From positions 1 to 64,000 of the forward strand of contig QFPJ01000001.1 of NCBI GenBank assembly GCA_003241685.1: a stretch of DNA of 64,000 nt, given 5' to 3'. The translations under genes were made by a program, and so were the position numbers. The notes beneath the pieces were generated by a model. That model did not search any database. It was not told the origin of the DNA and saw only the letters and a list, made by a program, of their open reading frames with translations. This DNA is from Sphingopyxis macrogoltabida. Lineage in GTDB: Bacteria > Pseudomonadota > Alphaproteobacteria > Sphingomonadales > Sphingomonadaceae. Below, one piece after another: positions 27,586-36,194 of this stretch (position 1 is the stretch's first letter; every line of letters begins with the position of its first letter).

Positions 27586-28920
27586 ATGGCTGACTGGCTG
27601 AAGAAGGGCGCGGACGTCGAGGTCCGGGCCGAGGCGGACCGCAAGGTCCGCGACGTGGTGGAAGCGACGCTGGCCGATATCGAGGCCCGCGGCGACGCGG
27701 CGGTGCGGGACCTGAGCATCCGGTTCGACGGCTGGGACCGCGAGGATTACCGGCTGAGCGAAGCCGAGATCCAGGCGTGCATCGACACCCTGTCGCCGCA
27801 GGACGTCAAGGACATCGAATTTGCGCAGGCGCAGGTGCGCCGCTTTGCCGAGGTTCAGCGCGCCGCTTTGCAGGACGTCGAGGTCGAGACGCTTCCCGGC
27901 GTCATCCTGGGACACCGCAATATCCCGGTCAACGCGGCCGGATGCTATGTTCCCGGCGGCAAATATCCATTGCTCGCGTCCGCGCACATGAGCGTGATCA
28001 CCGCCAAGGTTGCCGGCGTGCCGCGCGTCGTCACCTGTGCCCCGCCCTTCGAAGGCAAGCCGGCGGCGGCGATCGTCGCCGCACAGGCGATGGCGGGCGC
28101 CGACGCCATTTATGCGCTCGGCGGCATCCAGGCGATCGGCGCGATGGCGCTGGGCACCGCGTCGATCGATCCGGTCGACATGCTGGTCGGTCCCGGCAAC
28201 GCCTTCGTCGCCGAGGCGAAGCGCCAGCTTTTCGGCCGTGTCGGCATCGACCTGTTCGCCGGACCGACCGAAACCATGGTGATCGCCGACGACAGCGTCG
28301 ATGGCGAAATCTGCGCCACCGACCTGCTGGGTCAGGCCGAACATGGACCCGACAGCCCGGCGATCCTGATCACCAATTCGGAGAAGCTGGCGCGCGAGAC
28401 GATGCGCGAGGTCGAACGGCTGCTGGATATCCTCCCGACCGCGGCGATCGCGCGGCAGGCGTGGGACAAATATGGCGAAGTCATCGTCTGCGCCGACGAG
28501 GCGGAGATGCTGGAGGTCGCCAATTTCTATGCCAATGAGCATGTTCAGGTGATGACGCGCGATCCCGATTATTTCCTGAAGAACATGACCAATTACGGCG
28601 CCCTGTTCCTGGGGCCGCGCACCAACGTCGCCTATGGCGACAAGGTGATCGGCACCAACCACACGCTGCCGACGCGCAAGGCGGCGCGCTACACGGGCGG
28701 GCTGTGGGTCGGCAAGTTCATCAAGACCTGCACTTATCAGAAGGTTCTGACCGACGAGGCGACGACGCTGGTCGGTGAATATTGCAGCCGCCTGTGCGCG
28801 CTCGAAGGCTTTGCGGGCCACGGCGAACAGGCCAATATCCGCGTGCGCCGCTATGGTGGCCGCAACGTCCCCTATGCCGGCGCCGCCGAACCCAGCGAGC
28901 GGACGCGCGTCGATGCCTGA
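27586..28920 (+). CDS. HisD-family dehydrogenase (HpsN-like), catabolic
   Basis: A 444-residue homologue of histidinol dehydrogenase. Zinc and catalytic landmarks of HisD are conserved: [14 protein letters not shown] (Gln and His ligands), ANEHVQVM (the Glu-His catalytic pair), [13 protein letters not shown] (Asp ligand) and the final His in [12 protein letters not shown]. No other histidine gene is near; it sits in a catabolic operon, so like the sulfopropanediol dehydrogenase HpsN it probably oxidises a primary alcohol to an acid in two NAD-linked steps. The ATG at 27586 follows AGAGGAA; a GTG at 27583 is also possible. Its last eight bases overlap the SDR start. Confidence 0.85.
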   Translation: MADWLKKGADVEVRAEADRKVRDVVEATLADIEARGDAAVRDLSIRFDGWDREDYRLSEAEIQACIDTLSPQDVKDIEFAQAQVRRFAEVQRAALQDVEVETLPGVILGHRNIPVNAAGCYVPGGKYPLLASAHMSVITAKVAGVPRVVTCAPPFEGKPAAAIVAAQAMAGADAIYALGGIQAIGAMALGTASIDPVDMLVGPGNAFVAEAKRQLFGRVGIDLFAGPTETMVIADDSVDGEICATDLLGQAEHGPDSPAILITNSEKLARETMREVERLLDILPTAAIARQAWDKYGEVIVCADEAEMLEVANFYANEHVQVMTRDPDYFLKNMTNYGALFLGPRTNVAYGDKVIGTNHTLPTRKAARYTGGLWVGKFIKTCTYQKVLTDEATTLVGEYCSRLCALEGFAGHGEQANIRVRRYGGRNVPYAGAAEPSERTRVDA

Positions 28921-29683
28921 TGCCTTGCCGGCGACGCCCAGCTTCCGTCTGGACGGGCGCCGCGCGATCGTCACCGGCGCCGGTCGCGGGATCGGTGCCG
29001 GCGCCGCGGCGGCGCTGGCCGCCGCCGGGGCCGCGGTGACGCTGGTCGCCCGCACCCGCGCGGAAATCGATGATGTTGCCGAAGCGATCGGCGCCGCCGG
29101 GGGCATGGCGGATGCCGCGACGCTCGACGTTTCGGATCTGGCGGCGGTGCGCGCCTTTTTCGGCGCAAGACCCGCCTTTCACGTGGTGGTGAACAACGCC
29201 GGCACCAACCGGCCGATGCCGATGACCGAGGTGGAGGAGGCCGATTATGACGCCGTCATCGACCTCAACGTCAAGGCCGCCTTTTTCGTGGCGCAGGCCT
29301 GTGTCCGGCGGATGATCGCCGACGGGGTGCCGGGATCGCTGATCCACATGGGATCGCAGATGGGCCATGTCGGGGGGCCGAACCGATCGCTCTATTGCGG
29401 GTCGAAATGGGCGCTGGAAGGCATGAACAAGGCCATGGCGCTCGATCTCGCGCCGCATGGCATACGGTCGAACACGATCGCGCCGACCTTTATCGAAACG
29501 CCGATGACCCGCCCCTTCTTCGCGGACCGGGGCTTTCGCGACAGCGTACTGAGCAAGATCAAACTGGGCCGCGTCGGACAGGTCGAGGATGTGATGGGCG
29601 CCATCCTCTTCCTCGCATCCGACGCATCCGCCCTGATGACGGGCACCAGCATCGTCATCGATGGCGGCTGGACCGCCGACTGA
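28913..29683 (+). CDS. Short-chain dehydrogenase/reductase
   Basis: A 256-residue classical [11 protein letters not shown] cofactor motif, NNAGTNRP, and the catalytic YCGSK Tyr-Lys pair. It likely oxidises or reduces a secondary alcohol or ketone with NAD(P). ATG at 28913 overlaps the HisD-like stop by eight bases, showing tight coupling. The longer upstream readings lie wholly inside the HisD-like gene and are rejected. It resembles gluconate-5-dehydrogenase-type SDRs, but the substrate is unknown. Confidence 0.87.
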   Translation: MPDALPATPSFRLDGRRAIVTGAGRGIGAGAAAALAAAGAAVTLVARTRAEIDDVAEAIGAAGGMADAATLDVSDLAAVRAFFGARPAFHVVVNNAGTNRPMPMTEVEEADYDAVIDLNVKAAFFVAQACVRRMIADGVPGSLIHMGSQMGHVGGPNRSLYCGSKWALEGMNKAMALDLAPHGIRSNTIAPTFIETPMTRPFFADRGFRDSVLSKIKLGRVGQVEDVMGAILFLASDASALMTGTSIVIDGGWTAD

Positions 29684-29717
29684 CACCCGGCCCACGGCCG
29701 ATAAGGGGAGAAGGAAC

Positions 29718-30608
29718 ATGCTGACCGCCATCGAAGGCAAGATCGGTTCGGTCGAGATCGCGCGCGTACTCGACTGCACGCTGCTTGGCGAAACGGCGCA
29801 AAGCTGGTTTCCCGATTTCGACCGCGACGCCGTGCGGCCGCACGAACATTGGCTGTGTCCCGACCATTTCGACGCAGAAACCGGCCGGATACCGATGCCG
29901 GTGCAAAGTTTCGTGCTGCGGACGCGGCATCACAATATCCTGATCGACACCTGCATCGGCAATGACAAGGAACGCCCCGGCCTCGCCGAGATGCACCGGC
30001 TAACGACCGGCTATATCGACCGGCTGGCGAAGCTGGGCCTGACGCCCGAGGACATCGACTTCGTGATGTGCACGCATCTGCATGTCGATCATGTCGGATG
30101 GAATACCCGGCTGATCGACGGCCGCTGGGTCCCGACCTTTCCCAACGCGCGCTACATCATGTCCCGGACCGATTATGCCGCGACGCAGGCGGCGGCGGAC
30201 ATGCCCGGCATGGTCGCGCCGGTGCGCAACTGTTTCCGCGATTCGGTGCTGCCGGTGGTCGAGGCCGAACAGGCCGACATGATCGACGGGGTCCACCAGA
30301 TGCTCGATGAATTCACCCTGCGCCCCGCCCCCGGCCATTCGCCGGGCCATATCCGCATCGAACTGGATTCCCGGGGCGAGACCGGCGTGTTCGCAGGCGA
30401 CATGCTGCATTCGCCGTTGCAGATTCCGCTCTGGCAACTCAGCAGCAAGGTGTGCTGGGACAAGGAGCTGTCGGCAAAGTCGCGCCGCGAGCTGCTCGAA
30501 TTCTGCGTCGACAAGGATGCGCTGCTGATCCCCGGACATTTCGAGGCGCCCCATGTCGGACGCATCCGCGAAGAGGGCGACAGCTTCGGTATCGACTTCG
30601 GCTGGTAA
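29718..30608 (+). CDS. Metallo-beta-lactamase-fold hydrolase
   Basis: A 296-residue MBL-fold protein with the dinuclear zinc motif CTHLHVDHVGW, followed by the His of APGHSPGH and the bridging Asp in VFAGDMLHSP. The arrangement resembles AHL lactonases and related lactone or ester hydrolases, so ring-opening of a lactone intermediate is a reasonable guess. ATG at 29718 follows GGGGAGAAGGA. Last gene of the amidohydrolase-HisD-SDR unit; a hairpin lies before the convergent aldolase gene. Confidence 0.86.
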   Translation: MLTAIEGKIGSVEIARVLDCTLLGETAQSWFPDFDRDAVRPHEHWLCPDHFDAETGRIPMPVQSFVLRTRHHNILIDTCIGNDKERPGLAEMHRLTTGYIDRLAKLGLTPEDIDFVMCTHLHVDHVGWNTRLIDGRWVPTFPNARYIMSRTDYAATQAAADMPGMVAPVRNCFRDSVLPVVEAEQADMIDGVHQMLDEFTLRPAPGHSPGHIRIELDSRGETGVFAGDMLHSPLQIPLWQLSSKVCWDKELSAKSRRELLEFCVDKDALLIPGHFEAPHVGRIREEGDSFGIDFGW

Positions 30609-30614
30609 GGGCGC

Positions 30615-30634
30615 GGCGCCGTCCTCGCGGCGCC
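30615..30634. terminator. Short hairpin between convergent MBL and aldolase genes
   Basis: 7-bp stem GGCGCCG / CGGCGCC with a 6-base loop in the 30-base gap. No T-run; weak. Confidence 0.4.
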
Positions 30635-30638
30635 AGCC

Positions 30639-31385
30639 TCAGCCCTCCGCGACCAGGCGCTTCCAATCGTCCCAGCATCGCTTCAGCGCGTCGGGCGAGC
30701 TGTTCCGGCCCCACGCCGCCTCGCCTTCGCTCAGATAGGTGATCGCGCCGCCCAGGCCGATCGCGGCGGTCTGAACCTGTGCATTGACTTCGACATAGAC
30801 GGCGCGGAACACCGCTTCCTGAATCGACGACCCGACGGCCGTCGATCCGTGGCCGCGCATCAGCACCACCGGCTTGTCGCCGAGCGAACGCGCCAGCGCC
30901 TCGCCCAGCGACTGGTCGGTGATCATCAGGTTCGAACAATCCCCGGCGGTATCGCGGATTTCGAAGATCGGCAGGCCTTCGCCGATGAACATCCCCGTGT
31001 GGCAAATGGCCCGCAACGGCTGGCTGGGCACCACCCCGAAAGGGATGACCGACGGGGAATGGCTGTGGATGACCGACCGCACGTCGGGGCGCGCGGCGTA
31101 AATGGCACTGTGGATATAGCGTTCCAGAAAGGCCGGCGTGCCGTCCTTGTCGACCAGTTCGCCATCAAGGCCGAATTCGCGAATCCCATCCTTCGTCACC
31201 AGGCCGGGCGCCATCCGGCGCGACATCAGGAAGCGGTCGGGCCGTGCCGGATGGCGGACGCTGACGTGCCCGAAGCTGTCGACGATATGGTGGTGCAGAA
31301 GGATCTGGTTGGCATCGACCAGATCGGTCAACAGCCGATCGATTTCGGTTGCCGCGCCGTCATCCTGCCCTGCATCGCCGCTCAT
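30639..31385 (-). CDS. Class II aldolase/adducin-family protein (aldolase or aromatic decarboxylase)
   Basis: A 248-residue cytoplasmic class II aldolase-fold protein. Zinc ligands are the two His of SVIHSHSPSV and the His of LMRGHGSTAV. Family members include fuculose-phosphate aldolase and the dihydroxyphthalate decarboxylase PhtC, so either retro-aldol cleavage or aromatic decarboxylation is possible. ATG at 31385 is preceded by GGGAGG. Last gene of the six-gene minus-strand operon headed by the TonB receptor at 38.65 kb. Paralogue of the Tat-exported protein at 45.3 kb. Confidence 0.85.
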   Translation of the reverse strand: MSGDAGQDDGAATEIDRLLTDLVDANQILLHHHIVDSFGHVSVRHPARPDRFLMSRRMAPGLVTKDGIREFGLDGELVDKDGTPAFLERYIHSAIYAARPDVRSVIHSHSPSVIPFGVVPSQPLRAICHTGMFIGEGLPIFEIRDTAGDCSNLMITDQSLGEALARSLGDKPVVLMRGHGSTAVGSSIQEAVFRAVYVEVNAQVQTAAIGLGGAITYLSEGEAAWGRNSSPDALKRCWDDWKRLVAEG

Positions 31386-31416
31386 CCGACATCCTCCCGC
31401 ATCCGCATCGCCATCC

Positions 31417-32922
31417 TCAGTTTTCGAGGTTGATGTACACATTCTTTTCCTGCGTGAAGGAGATCAGTTCCTCCAGACATTCCTCGCGGCCGATGCCCGA
31501 CTGCTTGTAACCGCCGAACGGCGAACCGCGCGCGTGGCGGCTCGTCTCGTTGATCCAGCAGAAGCCGGCCTCGACGCGCGAGATGATACGGTGCGCGTCG
31601 GCCACATCGCGTGTCCATACCGCACAGGTCAGGCCATATTCGACCTGATTGACCTCGCGCAGCATCGTCTCCTCGTCGGTCCATTTCAGGATCGACTGCA
31701 CCGGGCCGAAAATCTCCTCGCGGGCGATCCGCATGTCCATCGTCACGTCGGCGAAGATCGTCGGCAGCATGTAGCAGCCGTCGGCAAGCGCGGGATCGGC
31801 GGGCGGCTCCCCGCCGCAGATCAGCCGGGCGCCCTCTTCCCTGGCGGAAGCGATGTACATCTTCACGCGGTCGAGCGCCTTCTGGTCAACGAGGCAGCCC
31901 ATCGTCGTCGCGGGATCGGTCGGGTCGCCCGGCCGGTATTGCGCGACATGGGCCGGCAGGCGCGCGATCACCGCGTCATAGATGTCGGCGTGCACGAAGG
32001 CGCGGCTGACCGAGCCGCACGACTGGCCGCACCAGGTATAATTCATCCCCGTGACCATCGCCTGCGCCACCTTGTCGGGATCGCTGTCGGGCAGCGCGAT
32101 CAGCGCATTCTTGCCGCCCAGTTCGAACATCACGCGCTTCAGCGTATCGGCTGCGCTGCGCATGATCGCGCGGCCGGTCGGCACGCTTCCGACCAGACCG
32201 ACGACCGCGACATCGGGATCGGCGACGAGCGCCGCCCCTACGTCCGCGCCGCCGGTCAGGACGTTGAAGACGCCCGGCGGCAACAGGCCGTCGAACAGTT
32301 CCGCCGCGAACAATCCCGACATCGGCGACTGCTGGGGCGGCTTGGTGATCAGCGCATTGCCCGCGGCGAGCGGCGCCGCCGCCTTGGCGATGCAGAAGGC
32401 GAGCGGATGGTTATAGGGCGCGATCCGCGCGACCACGCCATAGGGCTCGCGCACCGAAAAGCTCAGCGCCTTCGGCCCCTGCGGCACCGAATGGCCCTTC
32501 ATCTCGGTGACCAGCCCGCCGAAATATTCCAGATGACCGGCCGCACCTTCGGTATCGTGGATCAGGTTGGCGACCGGGTTGCCGCAATCATGGGCATCGA
32601 TCATCGCCAGTTCGCGCGCATTCGCCCGCACCACCCGCGCCATTTCGAACAGGATCTTGCGCCGTTCCTGCGGCGGCGTGTCGCGCCAGACCGCAAAGCC
32701 CTGCTTGGCGGACGCCACGGCCAGCGGCACATCCGCCGCCGACGCCTCCAGCAGCGTGGTGAGCTTCTTGCCGCTCGACGGGCTGAAAACCTCCATTTCC
32801 TTGTGCACCTGCGGCGCCTGCCAGGCACCGCCGTAATAAAGTCCGCGTCCCGCGGGGAATCGTACATCTGTCGTCACGTCTCGCGCTTTCTTTGCTGTAT
32901 CGGCGAAGGCCGCCGGGCTCAT
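31417..32922 (-). CDS. NAD(P)-dependent aldehyde dehydrogenase
   Basis: A 501-residue ALDH with the catalytic Glu in FELGGKNALI and the nucleophilic Cys in WCGQSCGSVSR. It would oxidise an aromatic or short-chain aldehyde, plausibly the aldehyde released by the neighbouring aldolase. ATG at 32922 overlaps the SnoaL-like stop in an ATGA junction; the longer reading to 32967 lies inside that gene. The WCGQSC context is an unusual variant of the common GQxC motif but keeps the Cys. Confidence 0.9.
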   Translation of the reverse strand: MSPAAFADTAKKARDVTTDVRFPAGRGLYYGGAWQAPQVHKEMEVFSPSSGKKLTTLLEASAADVPLAVASAKQGFAVWRDTPPQERRKILFEMARVVRANARELAMIDAHDCGNPVANLIHDTEGAAGHLEYFGGLVTEMKGHSVPQGPKALSFSVREPYGVVARIAPYNHPLAFCIAKAAAPLAAGNALITKPPQQSPMSGLFAAELFDGLLPPGVFNVLTGGADVGAALVADPDVAVVGLVGSVPTGRAIMRSAADTLKRVMFELGGKNALIALPDSDPDKVAQAMVTGMNYTWCGQSCGSVSRAFVHADIYDAVIARLPAHVAQYRPGDPTDPATTMGCLVDQKALDRVKMYIASAREEGARLICGGEPPADPALADGCYMLPTIFADVTMDMRIAREEIFGPVQSILKWTDEETMLREVNQVEYGLTCAVWTRDVADAHRIISRVEAGFCWINETSRHARGSPFGGYKQSGIGREECLEELISFTQEKNVYINLEN

Positions 32923-33347
32923 GGCTTTTTGAAGACCGGGACCGACCGGCAGGTGGCGATCCGCCATCCGTCGGCCGTGCGCCGATAGGTCTGGTGAAAT
33001 TCCCCGACGGTGACCGCCGGCAGCAACGGCATGGGACCGTCGCCCTCATGCTGGTCCCTGAACCCGTCATAAACGGTGAAGGCCGCGACGCCCCGCGCCT
33101 CGTCCGCGCCCGTCATTTCGATGAACGGCGCGGCAAGCACGTGCCGCGTCACCCGGTTCGGACTGCGTTTCTGCAGCATCTTGAGGATCGCCTCGCGGCC
33201 GACCCCGTCGAAGCCCGCCTGGCCGTGCAAGATGCCGTCCTCGGCGAACAGCGCGATGACCGCGTCATTCGCATGCCGATCGATATGGAAGGACCAGGCC
33301 ACCGCCAGGCGCGCGCATTCCAGTTCGTCGATAAGAGTGGCAGGCAT
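32919..33347 (-). CDS. SnoaL/NTF2-like protein
   Basis: A 142-residue NTF2-fold protein (FAEDGILHGQAGFDGVG, DGWRIATCRSV). It is a paralogue of the gene at 21.1 kb (same RVTRHVL and YRR-WRIA pattern). Specific role unknown; possible small dehydratase or isomerase. ATG at 33347 is used, with AGGAATTG upstream; TTG at 33353 is the alternative. Overlaps the ALDH start by four bases. Confidence 0.78.
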   Translation of the reverse strand: MPATLIDELECARLAVAWSFHIDRHANDAVIALFAEDGILHGQAGFDGVGREAILKMLQKRSPNRVTRHVLAAPFIEMTGADEARGVAAFTVYDGFRDQHEGDGPMPLLPAVTVGEFHQTYRRTADGWRIATCRSVPVFKKP

Positions 33348-33396
33348 CGTCAATTCCTCGTCTGCAAGAAAGGGGGACGGCCGCCGGGAGCGGCCC

Positions 33397-34719
33397 TCAT
33401 GTCGCCAGCCCGGCGTTGGCGGGCGCCGGGGGACGGCGCCGGATCAGCGAGGCGAGCGCGAAAGCGAAACATGTCAGGGCGACCGACAGCGCCCCCCACG
33501 ACACGACGGTCATCGCGGTGCCGACGCTGCCCGGCTGCCCCTCATACCGCCCGGCAACCGCACTCACGAGCAGCGGGCCCATCCCCATGCCGAGGAAATT
33601 GTTGAACAGGAGGTAGATCGCGGTCGTCCGTCCGATCAACGCGCGCGGCGTGATCTGTTGCAGCAAATGCGGAACGAACGTCGTCGCCCCCATCACGCCG
33701 AACGTCCCCACGCCGATGCCGATCATCACCGTATCGATGTCGGGCGAACCGATCGTCATGGCGAGTATCGGAAGCGTCAGCGCGGTCACGAGCAGCGCGG
33801 TCAGAAAGACGCCGCGCGCGCCGTTGTCGCGGCCCAGACGCTTTACCAGAAACCCGACGCTGATCATGCCGAGCACGCCGCCCACCATGCCGTAGGAGGC
33901 ATAATAGACCGCCGCGGACGTCACCGGAATGCCATGTTCGCGGACCAGCATCGTCGGTGTCCAGGCGCTGAGGCCCAGACCCACCATGAAGATGCAACCC
34001 GTTCCGATGAAGATCGGCAGGTAAATGGCCTTCCGCGAAAGGAGATGGGTCAGCAACGCGCGCGTGTCGACCCGCTGGTCGGCCGCTTCGCCCTCTTCGG
34101 CATCGACCCGCCGTGCGGGGTCGCGGCCGAAAAAGGCGAACAGCAGGATAAGGACCGGCCCGGGCAGCGCGACCAGCATGAACATGATCCGCCACGGTTC
34201 GCCGCCGGTGAAGGGGATGATATGCGCCGCGAGCGTCAGCGCGCCTGCCCCGACCAGGAACGACGCCTTGCCCATCACGACGCCGGTCATCGTATAAAGC
34301 GTCACCGGAAAGGCACGCCGGTCGCGGGGAAACAGGTCGAAGATCATCGACATGGCGATCGGCATCAACACCGCCTCGCCCACCGCGACGCCGGCACGCA
34401 ATACGACCAGCATCCAGAAGCTCGTCGCCAGCCCGGACAGGAAGGTCGCCGCACTCCACAGCAGGACGCCGATCGTCAGGATGCGCTTGCGCCCGCCCTT
34501 GTCGACCAGATGCGCGAGCGGCAATCCGGCAAGGACATAGACGACGACGAAGCCCATGCCGAAGAGCAGGCCCATCTGCGTGTCGGATACGCCCATTGCG
34601 GCGCGGATCGGATCGATGACCAGCGCCAGCACCATGCGGTCGATGAAAGACACGGCGAAAAGCCCGCACAGGATCAACAGCGTCGGCCATGTTCCCTTGG
34701 CTGTCGATTGCGCCGTCAT
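33397..34719 (-). CDS. MFS transporter
   Basis: A 440-residue major facilitator carrier, about 12 hydrophobic segments. FIDRMVLALVIDPIRAAMG in helix 1 and LAHLVDKGGRKR between helices 2 and 3 are family signatures. It probably carries the substrate or an intermediate across the inner membrane after TonB uptake. ATG at 34719 has AAAGGAGAGACG upstream. Within the TonB-sulfatase-MFS-SnoaL-ALDH-aldolase operon. Confidence 0.9.
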   Translation of the reverse strand: MTAQSTAKGTWPTLLILCGLFAVSFIDRMVLALVIDPIRAAMGVSDTQMGLLFGMGFVVVYVLAGLPLAHLVDKGGRKRILTIGVLLWSAATFLSGLATSFWMLVVLRAGVAVGEAVLMPIAMSMIFDLFPRDRRAFPVTLYTMTGVVMGKASFLVGAGALTLAAHIIPFTGGEPWRIMFMLVALPGPVLILLFAFFGRDPARRVDAEEGEAADQRVDTRALLTHLLSRKAIYLPIFIGTGCIFMVGLGLSAWTPTMLVREHGIPVTSAAVYYASYGMVGGVLGMISVGFLVKRLGRDNGARGVFLTALLVTALTLPILAMTIGSPDIDTVMIGIGVGTFGVMGATTFVPHLLQQITPRALIGRTTAIYLLFNNFLGMGMGPLLVSAVAGRYEGQPGSVGTAMTVVSWGALSVALTCFAFALASLIRRRPPAPANAGLAT

Positions 34720-34762
34720 CGTCTCTCCTTTTCCGAAGGGTTTCGCGGAACCATCCGCCCGA

Positions 34763-36166
34763 TCAATCGACACCGAAATGATCCGCCATCATCGCGCCGG
34801 TGAAGCCGCCGCTGGCGGCGTTCGGGTCGAGCGGCAGCATGGTCGCGTTCCAGTCGTCGTAGAGGGTCTTCAGCGCGGCATATTTCTCGGGCATCCGGTC
34901 CTTGAGGTTCGCTCGCTCGAGCGGGTCGTCGACCACGTTGAACAGGAAGCTGTTGCCGCGGATTTTCAGATATTTGAAATCGCCGTCGCGGCACGCCTCC
35001 TGCCCATGGTTGCGATACCGCCAGAACAATGTCCGCGGCCCGGCGGGTTGCCCGGTCAGCACATCCAATATACTTTGACCGTCAGGCGGAAATTCCGGAT
35101 CGGGCGCGCCGCCCGCCGCCGCAAGCAGCGTCGGCAGCCAGTCCATCGTGATGACGGCCTGATCGCTGGTGACGCCGGGCGCGACCCGCGCCGGCCAGCG
35201 CACGATCGTCGGGACGCGCAGTCCGCCTTCGAGCAGTTCGGATTTCTTGCCGCTGAACGGCCATGTGTCCGAAAAACGCTCGCCGCCATTGTCGCTGGTG
35301 AAGATGACGATGGTGTTGCGGTCGAGGCCCGCGTCCTTCAGCGCCGCCAGCACCCGACCGATCTGATAGTCCATGCGCGTGACCATCGCGGCATAGGTCT
35401 TGAGCGAACCGCCGTCATTGTGGAACAGGGCGCGCGGCCCCTTGTCCTGCGCGATCCGTTCGGATTCCGCCTGATCGTCCGGCCCCTCCCACGGCCAGTG
35501 CGGCGCGGTGAAATGCAGGCTCAGGAAAAAGGGCGCGCCATTCGCCGCGAAGCTTTTGATCGTGCCGATGGCGCGATCGCCCATCAGGTCGGTCAGATAT
35601 CCCGTTTCCTCGGCCCGGACGTCGCCGTCCCACAAGTCGCGGACGCCGCGCCCGTTGACATGGCGGAAATAATCGACACCGCCGCTGCGAAGGCCCCAGA
35701 AATGATCGTAACCGCTTTTCAGCGGATCATATTTCGGAAGCTGGCCCAGGTGCCATTTGCCGACGAGCGCGGTCTGATACCCCTGCTTGCGAAGCAACGA
35801 GGGCAGCGTGGGATGTTCGGGCGGCAGACCGATGTCGGCGGTCGCCAACGCCTCCTCCAGACCCACCGGCAGCCGGGCCTGATAGCGCCCGGTGATCAGC
35901 GCTGCCCGGGTCGGCGAACAGACTGACGAATTGGCATAGCCATGGGTGAACCGCATGCCGTCCCGCGCCAGCGAGTCGATCGCCGGCGTCTGATACTCCC
36001 GCCGCCCGTAACAGCTCACATCGGCATAGCCGAGATCGTCCGCCATGATGAACAGGATGTTCGGCTTCGCGGATGTTTCCGTCGCGAACAGCGATGCGGT
36101 TTCAAAGCGAAGGAGCGCCCCGAGAGCGACCGTGGAAGCCAGAATATTACGCCGGGAAATGGTCAT
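34763..36166 (-). CDS. Tat-exported arylsulfatase-type sulfatase
   Basis: A 467-residue sulfatase. Cys83 in CSPTR is the formylglycine site; metal and catalytic landmarks MADDLGYAD (Asp43/Asp44), GKWHLG and FTSDNGG are all present. The leader (TISRRNILAS plus a hydrophobic stretch) has a twin-arginine motif, so it should act in the periplasm and would need the formylglycine-generating enzyme, which is not in the window. It follows the TonB receptor by 28 bases, suggesting that the receptor imports a sulfate ester that is desulfated before inner-membrane transport. Confidence 0.92.
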   Translation of the reverse strand: MTISRRNILASTVALGALLRFETASLFATETSAKPNILFIMADDLGYADVSCYGRREYQTPAIDSLARDGMRFTHGYANSSVCSPTRAALITGRYQARLPVGLEEALATADIGLPPEHPTLPSLLRKQGYQTALVGKWHLGQLPKYDPLKSGYDHFWGLRSGGVDYFRHVNGRGVRDLWDGDVRAEETGYLTDLMGDRAIGTIKSFAANGAPFFLSLHFTAPHWPWEGPDDQAESERIAQDKGPRALFHNDGGSLKTYAAMVTRMDYQIGRVLAALKDAGLDRNTIVIFTSDNGGERFSDTWPFSGKKSELLEGGLRVPTIVRWPARVAPGVTSDQAVITMDWLPTLLAAAGGAPDPEFPPDGQSILDVLTGQPAGPRTLFWRYRNHGQEACRDGDFKYLKIRGNSFLFNVVDDPLERANLKDRMPEKYAALKTLYDDWNATMLPLDPNAASGGFTGAMMADHFGVD

Positions 36167-36194
36167 GGATGCGCCCCTTCGATGGCCGGAAGGA

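Noticed and set aside
27586..28920. Histidine-biosynthetic HisD
   Set aside because: No his genes nearby and coupled to catabolic genes; annotated as a catabolic HisD-family dehydrogenase.
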